A stretch of 64,000 nt of DNA from Variovorax paradoxus (GTDB taxonomy: Bacteria; Pseudomonadota; Gammaproteobacteria; Burkholderiales; Burkholderiaceae_C), in NCBI RefSeq assembly GCF_009755665.1, contig NZ_CP046622.1:2232001-2296000 (forward strand), read 5' to 3'. Below, piece after piece: positions 35,752 through 45,951 of the stretch; positions within the stretch are counted from its first letter, which is position 1; every line of letters begins with the position of its first letter. Both the position numbers and the translations under genes were made by a program. Under the pieces are notes generated by a model that was given only the letters and a program-made list of their open reading frames with translations, was not told the origin of the DNA and made no database searches.

Positions 35752-35807
35752 GCAGGTTAGGTTCGGCCGAGCTATATTGGAAATGAATATTCGAAATCCC
35801 AGGAATA
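35752..35807. promoter_or_regulatory. divergent LysR control region
   Basis: This short AT-rich gap contains the interrupted palindrome GGAAATGAATATTCGAAATC (35779-35798) centred on GAATATTC, fitting the T-N11-A type of LysR box. It can serve both the oxidoreductase and the LysR gene. Confidence 0.5.
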
Positions 35808-36704
35808 GTGTTGAACAATTTCAACCGGATCGACCTCAACCTTCTGCTCACGCTCGACGTGCTGTTGGCAGAGCGCAGCGTCACCCGCGCCGCCGAGCGC
35901 CTCAACCTTTCGCAGCCTTCGGTCAGCGTACAGCTCGCCAAGCTGCGCGAGGTATTCAACGATCCGCTGCTGGTGCCCGCGCAACGCGGCATGCGGCCCA
36001 CCGCTCGCGCCGACGAGCTGCGCGAGCCGCTGCGCGAGGCGCTGGAGTCGTTGGGCCGCGCGGTGGCGCCCACCAAGCCTTTCGACCCCGCTGAGGCCAA
36101 CACCACCTGGCGGGTGGCCGCCGCCGACTATGCCGAGTCGGCCATTCTTCTGCCGGCGCTTGCCGGCCTGCGCGCCGCCGCGCCGAACACCCGCCTTGCC
36201 GTGGTGGAGGCGGTGCCCTCGCGCATGCCCCGGCAGCTGGAGCAGGGAGAGATCGACCTGTTCTTTCATACCAGCGTGGGTGCGCCGCCCGGGCTGCACC
36301 GGCGAGTGCTGTTCCACGAGCGCTATGTGCTTGCCGGGCGCACAGGCCATCCGCGCCTGAAGCGCCGGCCCACACTGGCGCAGTTCTGCGCGCTGGAGCA
36401 CGTGATGGTGTCGCAGGGCGGCGGTGGCTTCATCGGGCCCACCGACGAGGCACTCGCGAAGAACGGGCTCGAGCGGCGCGTGGCGCTGTCGGTGCCGCAC
36501 TTCCTTTTCATGATGTCGGTGCTGGCCAGTACCGACATGGTGGCAATGCTGCCCGAGCGGCTGGCGCGCGGCGCGCCGGGGCTGCGCGTGGTGGAGGCGC
36601 CGCTGGAGGTGCCGGGCTACGAAATGGCCATGCTCTGGCATGAGCGCCGGCATCGCGATGCGGGGCACCGGTGGCTGCGGGAGCGAATTGCCGAAAGCCT
36701 GTGA
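35808..36704 (+). CDS. LysR family transcriptional regulator
   Basis: A 298-residue LysR protein. The N-terminal helix-turn-helix spans residues 7-66 (LNLLLTLDVLLAERSVTRAA, LNLSQPSVSVQLAKLREVFN), and the effector-binding domain covers 92-290 with LFFHTSVGAPPGLHRRVLF and HVMVSQGGGGFIGPTDEALA. The start is GTG 35808, with AGGA 7 nt upstream. It is divergent from the NQO1-like gene, the usual position for the target. Confidence 0.9.
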   Translation: MLNNFNRIDLNLLLTLDVLLAERSVTRAAERLNLSQPSVSVQLAKLREVFNDPLLVPAQRGMRPTARADELREPLREALESLGRAVAPTKPFDPAEANTTWRVAAADYAESAILLPALAGLRAAAPNTRLAVVEAVPSRMPRQLEQGEIDLFFHTSVGAPPGLHRRVLFHERYVLAGRTGHPRLKRRPTLAQFCALEHVMVSQGGGGFIGPTDEALAKNGLERRVALSVPHFLFMMSVLASTDMVAMLPERLARGAPGLRVVEAPLEVPGYEMAMLWHERRHRDAGHRWLRERIAESL

Positions 36705-36725
36705 ACGGCAACCGCTCGCAAAAAA

Positions 36726-37079
36726 CTACGCCCGCAGAATTTTCTCCATCGCCTTGCCTTTGGCGAGCTCATCGATCAGCTTGTCCAGTTGGCGGACCTT
36801 CTGCATGAGCGGGTCGTCGATGTCTTCAACGCGAACACCGCACACCACACCCTTGATGAGCGAGCTGTTCGGATGAATGGCCGGAGCTTGGGCGAAGAAG
36901 GTCTCGAAGTTGCTCGCCTGTTCGATCTGCCGGTTCAGCCCGGGCATATCATAGCCCGTCAGCCAGCAAATGATCCGATCGACTTCTTCTCTCGTCCGTC
37001 CCTTGCGTTCGGCTTTTTGAACGTACAAGGGGTACACCTTGGCAAAGGCCATCGTGGAGAACGATTGTCGGGTCGCCAT
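36726..37079 (-). CDS. DUF2200 family protein
   Basis: A 117-residue cytosolic protein of DUF2200. Recognisable blocks are [32 protein letters not shown], and [20 protein letters not shown]. No catalytic residues are known. It lies 9 nt after the SRPBCC gene and shares its transcript. Confidence 0.85.
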   Translation of the reverse strand: MATRQSFSTMAFAKVYPLYVQKAERKGRTREEVDRIICWLTGYDMPGLNRQIEQASNFETFFAQAPAIHPNSSLIKGVVCGVRVEDIDDPLMQKVRQLDKLIDELAKGKAMEKILRA

Positions 37080-37088
37080 CGGTTTTTC

Positions 37089-37535
37089 TCACCCCGGAAT
37101 ATCGGGCTCGACCAGCTGGGCCAGCGCCACAAGAGACTCCTGCCAGCCCAGGTAGCACATCTCGGCAGGAATCACGTCGGGAATGCCTTCCTGCACGATG
37201 GAGATTTCGGTGCCGCAAGACACCTGCGTGAGCGTGACGCTGGTCTTCATGGTGCCCGGCAGGTTGAGGTCGTCGAAGGCGGCATCGTAGGCAATGCGCT
37301 GGCCGGGCACGAGCTCCAGGTATTTGCCGCCGAACGAGTGGCTGTGGCCGGTGCCGAAGTTGGTGAACGACATGCGCCAGGCGCCGCCGACCACCGGCTC
37401 CATGCTGTGGACCTTGCCGGTAAAACCGAACGGCGGCAGCCAGCGCTCGAAGGCGGCGGGCTCGGTAAAGGCGCGGTAGAGACGGTCCGGCGGGGAACGG
37501 AGTACGCGATGCAGACGAATGGTGTTGGTAGCCAT
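37089..37535 (-). CDS. SRPBCC (AHSA1-type) family protein
   Basis: A 148-residue START/Bet v1-fold protein of the AHSA1 group. It begins TIRLHRVLRSPPDRLYRAFT, then FERWLPPFGFTGKVHSM, and ends CYLGWQESLVALAQLVEPDI, which corresponds to the family GW motif. The ligand or target is unknown. CAGGAG 10 nt before the ATG at 37535 supports the start. It is the first gene of a two-gene operon with DUF2200, an arrangement that recurs in proteobacteria. Confidence 0.87.
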   Translation of the reverse strand: MATNTIRLHRVLRSPPDRLYRAFTEPAAFERWLPPFGFTGKVHSMEPVVGGAWRMSFTNFGTGHSHSFGGKYLELVPGQRIAYDAAFDDLNLPGTMKTSVTLTQVSCGTEISIVQEGIPDVIPAEMCYLGWQESLVALAQLVEPDIPG

Positions 37536-37676
37536 GGATGTGTTCTCCTGAAGTGCAGAGGATGACCCTCTACTGGCACGACGAACGAGCCGGCGGGAAA
37601 TCGACACGACGCTTCTGTTTTTTTTAACCCACCCGGCGGCAGCCGATAGTACCGATTCGAGCCAGCGTTGTGCCGG

Positions 37677-38171
37677 TCAGATCACGGGCACGCTGGCTTC
37701 CTTCAGTACGCGCAGCACGAAGTGCGACTTGCTGTGGCGTATGCCTGGAATCTTGTAGAGCTTTTCCCGCAGCAGCCGCTCGTAGTCGCGCGTGTCGCGC
37801 ACCGCGATGCGAATGTAGTAGTCGTAGTCGCCCGACACCAGATACGCCTCCTGGATTTCGGGAATGGTGGCGAGCGTGCGGCCGAAGTCGTACAGGGTTT
37901 CGTCGGTGTGGCTCTCGAGCGTGACCTGCACGATGACCGAGTCGTGATAGCCGAGCTTGGCCGGGTCGACGTCGATGGTGTAGCGCTTGATCACGCCCGT
38001 GGCTTCGAGCTTCTTGATGCGCGTCCAGCAGCTGGTGGGCGACAGGCCGACCTCGTTGCCGATTTCTTGCAGCGTCTTGCGGGAGTCGAGCAGCAGCACG
38101 CGCAAGATCGCCAAGTCGGTCTTGTCGAAAGATCCTTCTTCATTGGCGCCTGTTTGCCGATTGATTTTCAT
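37677..38171 (-). CDS. Lrp/AsnC family transcriptional regulator
   Basis: A 164-residue Lrp-type regulator. The helix-turn-helix is at about residues 16-66 (DLAILRVLLLDSRKTLQEIG, VGLSPTSCWTRIKKLEATGV) and the RAM effector domain at 75-150 (SVIVQVTLESHTDETLYDF, AYLVSGDYDYYIRIAV). The start is ATG 38171; the in-frame TTG 38192 lies in the operator region. It is divergent from the acetolactate-synthase-like gene with a 65-nt gap, which suggests it controls that gene and itself. Confidence 0.9.
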   Translation of the reverse strand: MKINRQTGANEEGSFDKTDLAILRVLLLDSRKTLQEIGNEVGLSPTSCWTRIKKLEATGVIKRYTIDVDPAKLGYHDSVIVQVTLESHTDETLYDFGRTLATIPEIQEAYLVSGDYDYYIRIAVRDTRDYERLLREKLYKIPGIRHSKSHFVLRVLKEASVPVI

Positions 38172-38198
38172 AAGTTGAGCTAAATTAGCCAAAAGAAA

Positions 38199-38215
38199 GA
38201 TGCAAATTCTGCATC
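38199..38215. promoter_or_regulatory. candidate Lrp operator, GATGCA-N5-TGCATC
   Basis: A perfect inverted repeat with 6-nt arms around an AATTC centre, in the AT-rich 65-nt region shared by the Lrp-type gene and the divergent acetolactate-synthase-like gene. The size and AT centre suit Lrp/AsnC boxes. Confidence 0.65.
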
Positions 38216-38236
38216 AAAGTCGGAAGAATCGACGGC

Positions 38237-40018
<1,782 letters not shown>

Positions 40019-40036
40019 GCGGCCGGATTTTGGGTC

Positions 40037-40726
40037 TCAGGCGGGCTCCATGCCATAGCGCCGCTTGATGGGCGCGCTCTCGGCCGAAGCCATGAATTCG
40101 AGCAGCGCCCGCGCGGCCTTCGGGTGCGCGCAGCGGGTGGAGGGAGCGGCTGAAAAGACAGTGGTGATCTGGACGTCCGCCGAAAGCGGGCCGAGCAAAT
40201 CGATGCCTTCGACGCCGATCAGTTCGCTCAGTTGCTGAAAGCCCAGCGCCGCTTCGCCGCGTGCAAGCAGGGAGCCGACCGGCACGCCCGGAGGCGCCTG
40301 CACCAGCCGGCCGCGAACGTCGTCGGCAATACCCCAGCGCTCGAACAGCGCGACCAGGGCCACACCGCTCGGCCCCGTCGAATAGGCAATGCCCTGGGCG
40401 GCCAGAACGGCGCTTCGCAATGCACCGCCGGTTGAAATGTCGGGCCGCTGGGCACCGGCGCGCACCGCAACCGCCACGCCAGAGCGGGCCAGGTCCACCT
40501 TGCCCGCGCCATCGAGCCTGCCTGCCGCAACCAGCCCGTCTATGGCGTCCGACGCTAGCGCGACCACGTCGAAAACTTCGCCTGCGGCCACACGCCGGGC
40601 GGCTTCGACGCCACCCATTGCCACGAAGGCAACGGGCGTGCCGGCACGCTGCGAATGCGCTGCGGCAAGCTCTTCGAGCAGCGCCCGGGTTGCCATCGAG
40701 CAGACGCCTTGAAGAGTTGCGGTCAT
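40037..40726 (-). CDS. ModA-like substrate-binding protein without signal peptide
   Basis: A 229-residue protein with the fold of molybdate-type binding proteins (SBP_bac_11): LLEELAAAHSQRAGTPVAF, GEVFDVVALASDAIDGLVAA, IAYSTGPSGVALVALFERWG, EAALGFQQLSELIGVEGIDL and a C-terminal region ending FMASAESAPIKRRYGMEP. The usual signal peptide is missing; the protein starts MTATLQGVCSMATRA, directly in the first strand, so it may be cytosolic, or an upstream start was lost. It is 4 nt downstream of a TctC-type gene in the gallate operon, so it is probably co-transcribed. Its role there is unclear. Confidence 0.75.
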   Translation of the reverse strand: MTATLQGVCSMATRALLEELAAAHSQRAGTPVAFVAMGGVEAARRVAAGEVFDVVALASDAIDGLVAAGRLDGAGKVDLARSGVAVAVRAGAQRPDISTGGALRSAVLAAQGIAYSTGPSGVALVALFERWGIADDVRGRLVQAPPGVPVGSLLARGEAALGFQQLSELIGVEGIDLLGPLSADVQITTVFSAAPSTRCAHPKAARALLEFMASAESAPIKRRYGMEPA

Positions 40727-40730
40727 GGCT

Positions 40731-41714
40731 TCAGTCCGGCTTGATGTTGGCTTCGCGAATCAGCTTGCCGTAGCGGGCCGCATCGGTCTTGAGCAGCTTG
40801 TCGAACTGCGAGGTCGGCCCCGGCAGCGGCCCGCCGCCCGCTGCTGCGAGCTGGTCGCGCACCTCGGGCGATTCGAGCGCCTTCTGCACCGCGTCGTGCA
40901 GCTTGGCCAGCACAGGCTGCGGCAGCTTGGCGGGCGCCACAAAGCCATACCAGACGCTGGCCTCGAAGCCAGGGTACCCGGACTCGGCCACGGTGGGGAC
41001 GCCCGGCAGCACCGCGGCGCGTTCGGTGCTCATGACCGCCAGCACTTTCAGCTTGCCCGACTTTGCGAGCGGAAGCACTTCGAGCGCATTGACCGCCACC
41101 ACGTCCACATGGCCGCCGAGCACATCGGTAATGGCCTGCGCACCGCCCTTGTAGGGCACGTGGCGCAGCGAGAGACCGGCCGTGTGCTGGAACAGTTCCA
41201 TTGCCAGGTGCGGCGTGGAGCCGTTGCCCGGGGTTGCAACGGTAACGCTGCCCGGCTTGGCCCTGGCGGCGGCCACCAGTTCGGGCAAGGTCTTGATGGC
41301 CGAGCCCTCTCGCACCGTGAACACCACGGGCACGCGGCCGACCGAGGCAACGGGTGTCAGGTCGCGCTCCAGGTCGTAGGGCGCGGGCTCGAAGAGCGAA
41401 GGGTTTACCGCCAAGGCGTTGGCCGCCAGCAGCAGGGTGTAGCCGTCGGGCGGACTGGCGATGAGCGCCTTTACGGCAATGTTGGTTCCTGCGCCCGGCT
41501 TGTTCTCGACGATGACCGGCTGCCCGAGGATGGCCGACATCCGCTGGCCGACCGAACGCGCAATGGCGTCGACCGCGCCGCCGGCGCTGTAGCCGACCAG
41601 AATCTTCAGGGGCTTGGTGGGAAAGGCATCGGCGGCTGCCACATTGGCCGAGACACCGAGTGCGAGCAGGCCGGCCAGCGCCAGAACGTGGCGGCGAATT
41701 GAGTTTGTCTTCAT
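40731..41714 (-). CDS. tripartite tricarboxylate transporter binding protein (Bug/TctC)
   Basis: A 327-residue periplasmic binding protein with signal peptide (RHVLALAGLLALGVSANVAA, cleavage near ADA). Typical blocks are FPTKPLKILVGYSAGGAVD, VIVENKPGAGTNIAVKAL, LRHVPYKGGAQAITDVLGGH and PGVPTVAESGYPGFEASVWY. The start codon overlaps the stop of the gallate dioxygenase gene (ATGA), so translation is coupled and the ligand is probably gallate or a related aromatic acid. A second TctC-type gene in the same operon follows the aldolase gene. Confidence 0.9.
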   Translation of the reverse strand: MKTNSIRRHVLALAGLLALGVSANVAAADAFPTKPLKILVGYSAGGAVDAIARSVGQRMSAILGQPVIVENKPGAGTNIAVKALIASPPDGYTLLLAANALAVNPSLFEPAPYDLERDLTPVASVGRVPVVFTVREGSAIKTLPELVAAARAKPGSVTVATPGNGSTPHLAMELFQHTAGLSLRHVPYKGGAQAITDVLGGHVDVVAVNALEVLPLAKSGKLKVLAVMSTERAAVLPGVPTVAESGYPGFEASVWYGFVAPAKLPQPVLAKLHDAVQKALESPEVRDQLAAAGGGPLPGPTSQFDKLLKTDAARYGKLIREANIKPD

Positions 41715-43018
41715 TGCTTGGTAGGTTGAACGGATTTTTCTTCCCAGGCCTGAGGTGCCGCGTTCTTGCCGGCAACCGAATACAGCGCACCGGGCGCGTT
41801 GCGTGTCTGCTGGAATTTCTCCAGCGATTGCCCCCGCATGGCAGCGTAGATGTGCAGGTTCGAAACGCCGACCACCGCCCCGAGCTTCTCGAGCATGAAG
41901 AAGATCACGCCGTAGCGAATGAGCCCACGCCAGTCGCGCCGGCGCACCAGGTCGCTTTCCTCCGCAGTCAGCCCGGCCGCTTCGAAGGCGGCCTCTTCGT
42001 CGGCAAGAAAACGCGTGCGGTGCTCCTCGCGCGTCATGCCGTGCAGGAACTTGTTGAGGCGGTAGGCGCGCACGCTGGTCTCCAGCGTGAACGGATAAGA
42101 GCCTTCGAGCACCTCGATACCCGCAAGCTGCTCGTCCATGCGGCGGCGGTGCCGTTGCACTTCACCGGCCACGGGCGGGCTCGCCAGGTTCTCGTAGATG
42201 GCAGTGGCAATGCCGGTCATCGAGGGCAGGTAGTAGCTCTGGTGCGTCTTGCGCACGTTGGACGACAGCGCGCCACGCATCACGAGCCACATGATTACCT
42301 CGGCGCCTTCCATGCCGCCGAGCGTGGCCAGCTCGGCCTGCGTCATTTCGGTGAGGCGTACCGGGTCGTTTTCGATCAGCTCGAGAAACTGCGCGTCCCA
42401 CGCGGTGTTGTTGAAGCCCGCACGCTCGCCGTGCACCTGGTGCGAGAGGCCGCCTGTGGCCACGATGGCCACGGCCAGGTCTTCCGGATAGCTCTCGATG
42501 GCGCGGCGCAGTGCGTACCCGAGCCTGTAGCAGCGCCGCGCCGAGGGCACGGGCGACTGCAGCACGCCCACTTGCAGCGGCACCACCGGTATGGGCCAGG
42601 CGGGCTCATGCGGGCACAGCAGCGACATTGGCGAAAACACGCCGTGGTCCAGCGCGCGGTCCTGAAAGAAGGACATGTCGAACTCGTCGGCCACCAGCGA
42701 GCGGCCGATGTGCCGGGCAAGGGCAGGGTGCCCCGCCAGCGCGGGAAGATCGCGCGCGCCGCCGCCTTCGTCCGCCACTTCGTGCCGCTCGCCCACTCCG
42801 AGCGAGAACGCCGAGTAGTGGTCGAAGAAGAACGAACTGACGTGGTCGTTGTAGATGAAGAAGATCACGTCGGGCTTGCGCTCCGTCAGCCAGCGCTGCA
42901 CAGGCCTGAAGGCCTCGAAGATGGGCGCCCACACAGGGTCTTGCTGCTTCTTCTTGTCGAAAGCGAAGCCGATGGTGGGCGTGTGCGAGCACGCGACGGC
43001 GCCGATGATGCGAGCCAT
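41711..43018 (-). CDS. galA: gallate dioxygenase (extradiol, LigAB-fused type)
   Basis: A 435-residue non-heme Fe(II) extradiol dioxygenase of the DesB/GalA group, opening gallate to 4-oxalomesaconate. The N-terminal 290 residues are LigB-like: iron ligands His12 (CSHTPTIG), His59 (YNDHVSS) and a Glu near 240 (GGMEGAEVIMWL), and the catalytic His in ATGGLSHQVHG. The C-terminal 110 residues resemble the LigA small subunit (YRLNKFLHGMTREEHRTRFL), with protein fused as in gallate but not protocatechuate 4,5-dioxygenases. Downstream genes for hydratase and aldolase steps support gallate. The gene ends overlapping the TctC start. Confidence 0.88.
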   Translation of the reverse strand: MARIIGAVACSHTPTIGFAFDKKKQQDPVWAPIFEAFRPVQRWLTERKPDVIFFIYNDHVSSFFFDHYSAFSLGVGERHEVADEGGGARDLPALAGHPALARHIGRSLVADEFDMSFFQDRALDHGVFSPMSLLCPHEPAWPIPVVPLQVGVLQSPVPSARRCYRLGYALRRAIESYPEDLAVAIVATGGLSHQVHGERAGFNNTAWDAQFLELIENDPVRLTEMTQAELATLGGMEGAEVIMWLVMRGALSSNVRKTHQSYYLPSMTGIATAIYENLASPPVAGEVQRHRRRMDEQLAGIEVLEGSYPFTLETSVRAYRLNKFLHGMTREEHRTRFLADEEAAFEAAGLTAEESDLVRRRDWRGLIRYGVIFFMLEKLGAVVGVSNLHIYAAMRGQSLEKFQQTRNAPGALYSVAGKNAAPQAWEEKSVQPTKQ

Positions 43019-43045
43019 GGTGATTTCTTTCTCTGCGGCCCTGCG

Positions 43046-44032
43046 TCAGTCGAGCGAGACCTTGGCGTTCTTGATCACCGCCGCATAGCGTGTCGATTCG
43101 CTCTGCACGAACTGCTGAAACTGATCGTGCGCGACCGGGAATGGCTCGTAGCCGAAGGCCTCGTACTTGGCCTTGAAGTCCGCATCGGCCAGCGCTTTCT
43201 CGACGTCGCGCCGGATCTTGCCGGCAACGGCGCGCGGCAGGCCCGCGGGCGCCGCGATCGTGGTCCAACCCGTGACTTCGAAGCCGGCCGGGCCGCCCGA
43301 TTCGCCGACGGTCGGCACGTTGGGAAACGCCGGATGGCGCTGCGGCGCCGCCACGGCCAAGTAGCGCAGCTTGCCGGCCTGCAGCAGTGCCCGCGTGCTG
43401 CCCAGCGTGCCCAGCGCAAAGGACAGCTCTTGCGTTGCCACGCCGGTGTAGAGCTGCGTGGTTTCCTTGTAAATGACGTGCGCCATCGAGGTCTTGGTGG
43501 TCGACTCGAAAAGCGCCGAGCCCAGGTGCACCGGGTTTCCGATCGACCAGGAGCCGTAGTTCAGCTTGCCGGGGTTGGCCTTTGCATCGGCCACGATCTC
43601 GCCGACCGTCTTGTACTTGCTGTCGGTGGCCACCGCGACGAAGAAGTTGGTGCGAAAAAGCGGATCGATCTGTTCGAAATCCTTCACCGGGTCGTAGGGC
43701 AGCTTCTTGAACAGATGCGGGTAGGCGACCAGGTGCACGTTGTCGAGCTGAATCAGGTCATGCCCGTCGGGCGCGCCGCGCTTGAAGGCATCGATGGCGA
43801 TGAAGCCGTTGCCGCCCGGCCGGTTCTCCACGGTTACCGGCTTGCCCCATGCGCGGCTGAGTTTGTCCGCCAAGAGCCGCACCACGCCCTCAGGGCCGCT
43901 GCCCACCGGAAACGGCGTGATGATGCGCACGGGCCGCGTGGGGTAGTCCTGCGCGCTGGCGGGAGCCGCTGCCAGCGAAAAGGCGGCGGCAACCAGTGCC
44001 GCGGTGGCAAGGATGCCGGGATTGTTTTTCAT
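43046..44032 (-). CDS. tripartite tricarboxylate transporter binding protein (Bug/TctC)
   Basis: A 328-residue periplasmic binding protein with signal peptide (ATAALVAAAFSLAAAPASAQ). Family blocks are YPTRPVRIITPFPVGSGPEG, VTVENRPGGNGFIAIDAF, LPYDPVKDFEQIDPLFRTNF and FPNVPTVGESGGPAGFEVTG. The start is ATG 44032; a longer open frame upstream overlaps the aldolase gene and is a shadow. It lies between the aldolase and dioxygenase genes and is likely the gallate-pathway binding protein, or one for a related acid. Confidence 0.9.
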   Translation of the reverse strand: MKNNPGILATAALVAAAFSLAAAPASAQDYPTRPVRIITPFPVGSGPEGVVRLLADKLSRAWGKPVTVENRPGGNGFIAIDAFKRGAPDGHDLIQLDNVHLVAYPHLFKKLPYDPVKDFEQIDPLFRTNFFVAVATDSKYKTVGEIVADAKANPGKLNYGSWSIGNPVHLGSALFESTTKTSMAHVIYKETTQLYTGVATQELSFALGTLGSTRALLQAGKLRYLAVAAPQRHPAFPNVPTVGESGGPAGFEVTGWTTIAAPAGLPRAVAGKIRRDVEKALADADFKAKYEAFGYEPFPVAHDQFQQFVQSESTRYAAVIKNAKVSLD

Positions 44033-44058
44033 GATGTCTCCAGCCTTCCGGTTCCGGC

Positions 44059-44760
44059 TCAGTCGATGTAGCGAAGGCCGGCCTTGGCGAGCGGCTCGCG
44101 CATGGCGTACATGTCCAGGCCGAGCTCGCCGGCTGCAAAGCGTTCGCGCTTGGCGGTTTCGTTGGCCTCGCGGGCCTCGGCCGCATCGGCCACCTGCTGC
44201 GCACGTGCGGCAGGCACCACCACCACGCCATCGATGTCTGCCACCACCACGTCGCCGGGGTGCACCAGCGCGCCGGCGCATACCACCGGCACGTTCACCG
44301 AGCCGATCGTCGCCTTGATGGTGCCCTTGGCATGAATGGCGCGGCTGAACACCGGAAAGCCCATCGCGTTGAGGTCGCGCACGTCGCGCACGCCGCCGTC
44401 GATCACCAGGCCCTTGCAGCCGCGTGCCTTGAAGGACGTGGCGAGCAGGTCGCCGAAGAAGCCGTCGGTGCTGTCGCTGGTGCAGGCCGCAACCACCACG
44501 TCGCCCGGCCGGATCTGCTCGGCCGCCACGTGCAGCATCCAGTTGTCGCCGGGCTGCAGCAGCACGGTGACGGCCGGGCCGCAAAAGCGTGCTTCAGGAT
44601 GAATGGGGCGGATGCGCGGCTGCATCAGCCCGAGCCGGCCGAGCGCCTCGTGCACCGTGGAAACGCCGAAGCGCGAAAGCTTTTCGACGGCGGCGGCGTC
44701 TGCGCGCACCACGTTGCGGTAGACAACACCAAGCTGTTGGAGAGTGTTGGATGAAGACAT
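44059..44760 (-). CDS. galC: 4-carboxy-4-hydroxy-2-oxoadipate aldolase
   Basis: A 233-residue class II pyruvate aldolase of the RraA fold (LigK/GalC/HMG aldolase) that cleaves 4-carboxy-4-hydroxy-2-oxoadipate to pyruvate and oxaloacetate, the last step of gallate and protocatechuate 4,5-cleavage. Key stretches are [39 protein letters not shown], the metal-binding [20 protein letters not shown] with Arg and Asp, and [15 protein letters not shown]. It lies 4 nt after the hydratase gene. Confidence is high as the family and operon agree. Confidence 0.9.
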   Translation of the reverse strand: MSSSNTLQQLGVVYRNVVRADAAAVEKLSRFGVSTVHEALGRLGLMQPRIRPIHPEARFCGPAVTVLLQPGDNWMLHVAAEQIRPGDVVVAACTSDSTDGFFGDLLATSFKARGCKGLVIDGGVRDVRDLNAMGFPVFSRAIHAKGTIKATIGSVNVPVVCAGALVHPGDVVVADIDGVVVVPAARAQQVADAAEAREANETAKRERFAAGELGLDMYAMREPLAKAGLRYID

Positions 44761-44764
44761 GAGA

Positions 44765-45793
44765 TCAGAGCCCCTTGGCGGTAAGTGCGCGGTCCAGGCG
44801 CGGGTATACGCGGCGTGCGTTGGCCTCGAACACCTTGTGCCGGGCCTCGGCGTCGAGCATGGGTGTGGAGTCGATGTAGCGCCGCGTATCGTCGAAGAAG
44901 AAGCCCGTCTCGGGATCGATGCCGCGCACAGCGCCGATCATTTCGCTCGCAAACAAGATGTTGTCGACCGGAATCACGCGCGTCAGCAGGTCGATGCCAG
45001 GCTGGTGGTACACGCAGGTGTCGAAGAAGATGTTGTTCAGCAGATGGTCCTCGAGTAGCGGCTTTTTCATTTCTTGCGCCAGTCCGCGAAAACGGCCCCA
45101 GTGATAGGGCACCGCGCCGCCGCCGTGCGGAATGACGAAGCGCAGCGTCGGAAAGTCGGTGAAGAGGTCGGACGTAAGGCACTGCATGAAGGCGGTGGTG
45201 TCCGCGTTCAGGTAATGGGCGCCGGTGGTGTGAAAGCAGGCGTTGCAGCTGGTGCTCACGTGCACCATGGCCGGAATGTCGTGCTCGACCATCTTCTCGT
45301 AGAGCGGATACCAGTGGCGGTCCGACAGGGGCGGTGAAGTCCAGTGCCCACCCGATGGATCGGGGTTGAGGTTGATGCCGACGAATCCGTAGTCGCGCAC
45401 ACAGCGCTCCAGTTCTGGAATGCAGCTGCGCGGGTCGACACCGGGTGATTGCGGCAGCATGGCCGCGCCGATGAAATGGTCCGGGAACAGCTGGCTCACG
45501 CGAAAGCACAGCTCGTTGCAGATGGCGGCCCAGGTCGAAGACGTTTCGAAGTCGCCGATGTGGTGCGCCATGAAGCTGGCGCGTGGGCTGAAGATGGTGA
45601 CGTCGCTGCCGCGTTCCTTCATGAGGCGCAGCTGATTGCTCTCGATCGATTCGCGCAGCTCGTCATCGCTGATCTTCAGGTCGGATGCGCGGGGCTTCAG
45701 TGCAGGGTCTTTCAAGCCTGCGATCTGCTGGTTGCGCCAGTTCTCCAGCGCCTTGGGTGCCGTGGTGTAGTGGCCGTGGCAATCGATGATCAT
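44765..45793 (-). CDS. ligJ: 4-oxalomesaconate hydratase (LigJ-type amidohydrolase fold)
   Basis: A 342-residue amidohydrolase-superfamily enzyme that resembles LigJ, which hydrates 4-oxalomesaconate to 4-carboxy-4-hydroxy-2-oxoadipate. The metal ligands begin in IDCHGHYTT (His6/His8 of the protein), with further sites in [15 protein letters not shown] near 175 and [17 protein letters not shown] near 220, and the Asp/Glu region [16 protein letters not shown] near 285. The start is ATG 45793 because the conserved metal site begins four residues in; the longer open frame reads through the promoter. It is the first gene of the gallate operon, transcribed away from a LysR gene. Confidence 0.87.
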   Translation of the reverse strand: MIIDCHGHYTTAPKALENWRNQQIAGLKDPALKPRASDLKISDDELRESIESNQLRLMKERGSDVTIFSPRASFMAHHIGDFETSSTWAAICNELCFRVSQLFPDHFIGAAMLPQSPGVDPRSCIPELERCVRDYGFVGINLNPDPSGGHWTSPPLSDRHWYPLYEKMVEHDIPAMVHVSTSCNACFHTTGAHYLNADTTAFMQCLTSDLFTDFPTLRFVIPHGGGAVPYHWGRFRGLAQEMKKPLLEDHLLNNIFFDTCVYHQPGIDLLTRVIPVDNILFASEMIGAVRGIDPETGFFFDDTRRYIDSTPMLDAEARHKVFEANARRVYPRLDRALTAKGL

Positions 45794-45951
45794 TGGCAAT
45801 TCCGTGGGTTGCTTGGGCTGTAAAGATGGCAGTGCGACAGTGTGTTCTGCGCAGCGGATGCGTGGGATGAGTTCGGTTTGGTCTACCATCAGACTTTTTT
45901 ATCGATCAGGGTTTACCCGGGAAGGTTGCGGGAACATCCTCAAGGCGGAAC
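45794..45951. promoter_or_regulatory. divergent control region of the gallate operon
   Basis: 158 nt between ligJ and the divergent LysR-type gene. It includes AT-rich sequence with ATCGAT at 45901 and a short inverted repeat GGGTTTACCC (45909-45918). It should hold the LysR-controlled promoter, but the exact box is unclear. Confidence 0.45.

Noticed and set aside
37605..37640. T8 run considered as the end of a terminator
   Set aside because: No stem precedes the T run in either direction.
41660..44071. Plus-strand 803-codon open frame across the gallate genes
   Set aside because: It covers three real genes with family motifs on the other strand and has no motif itself.
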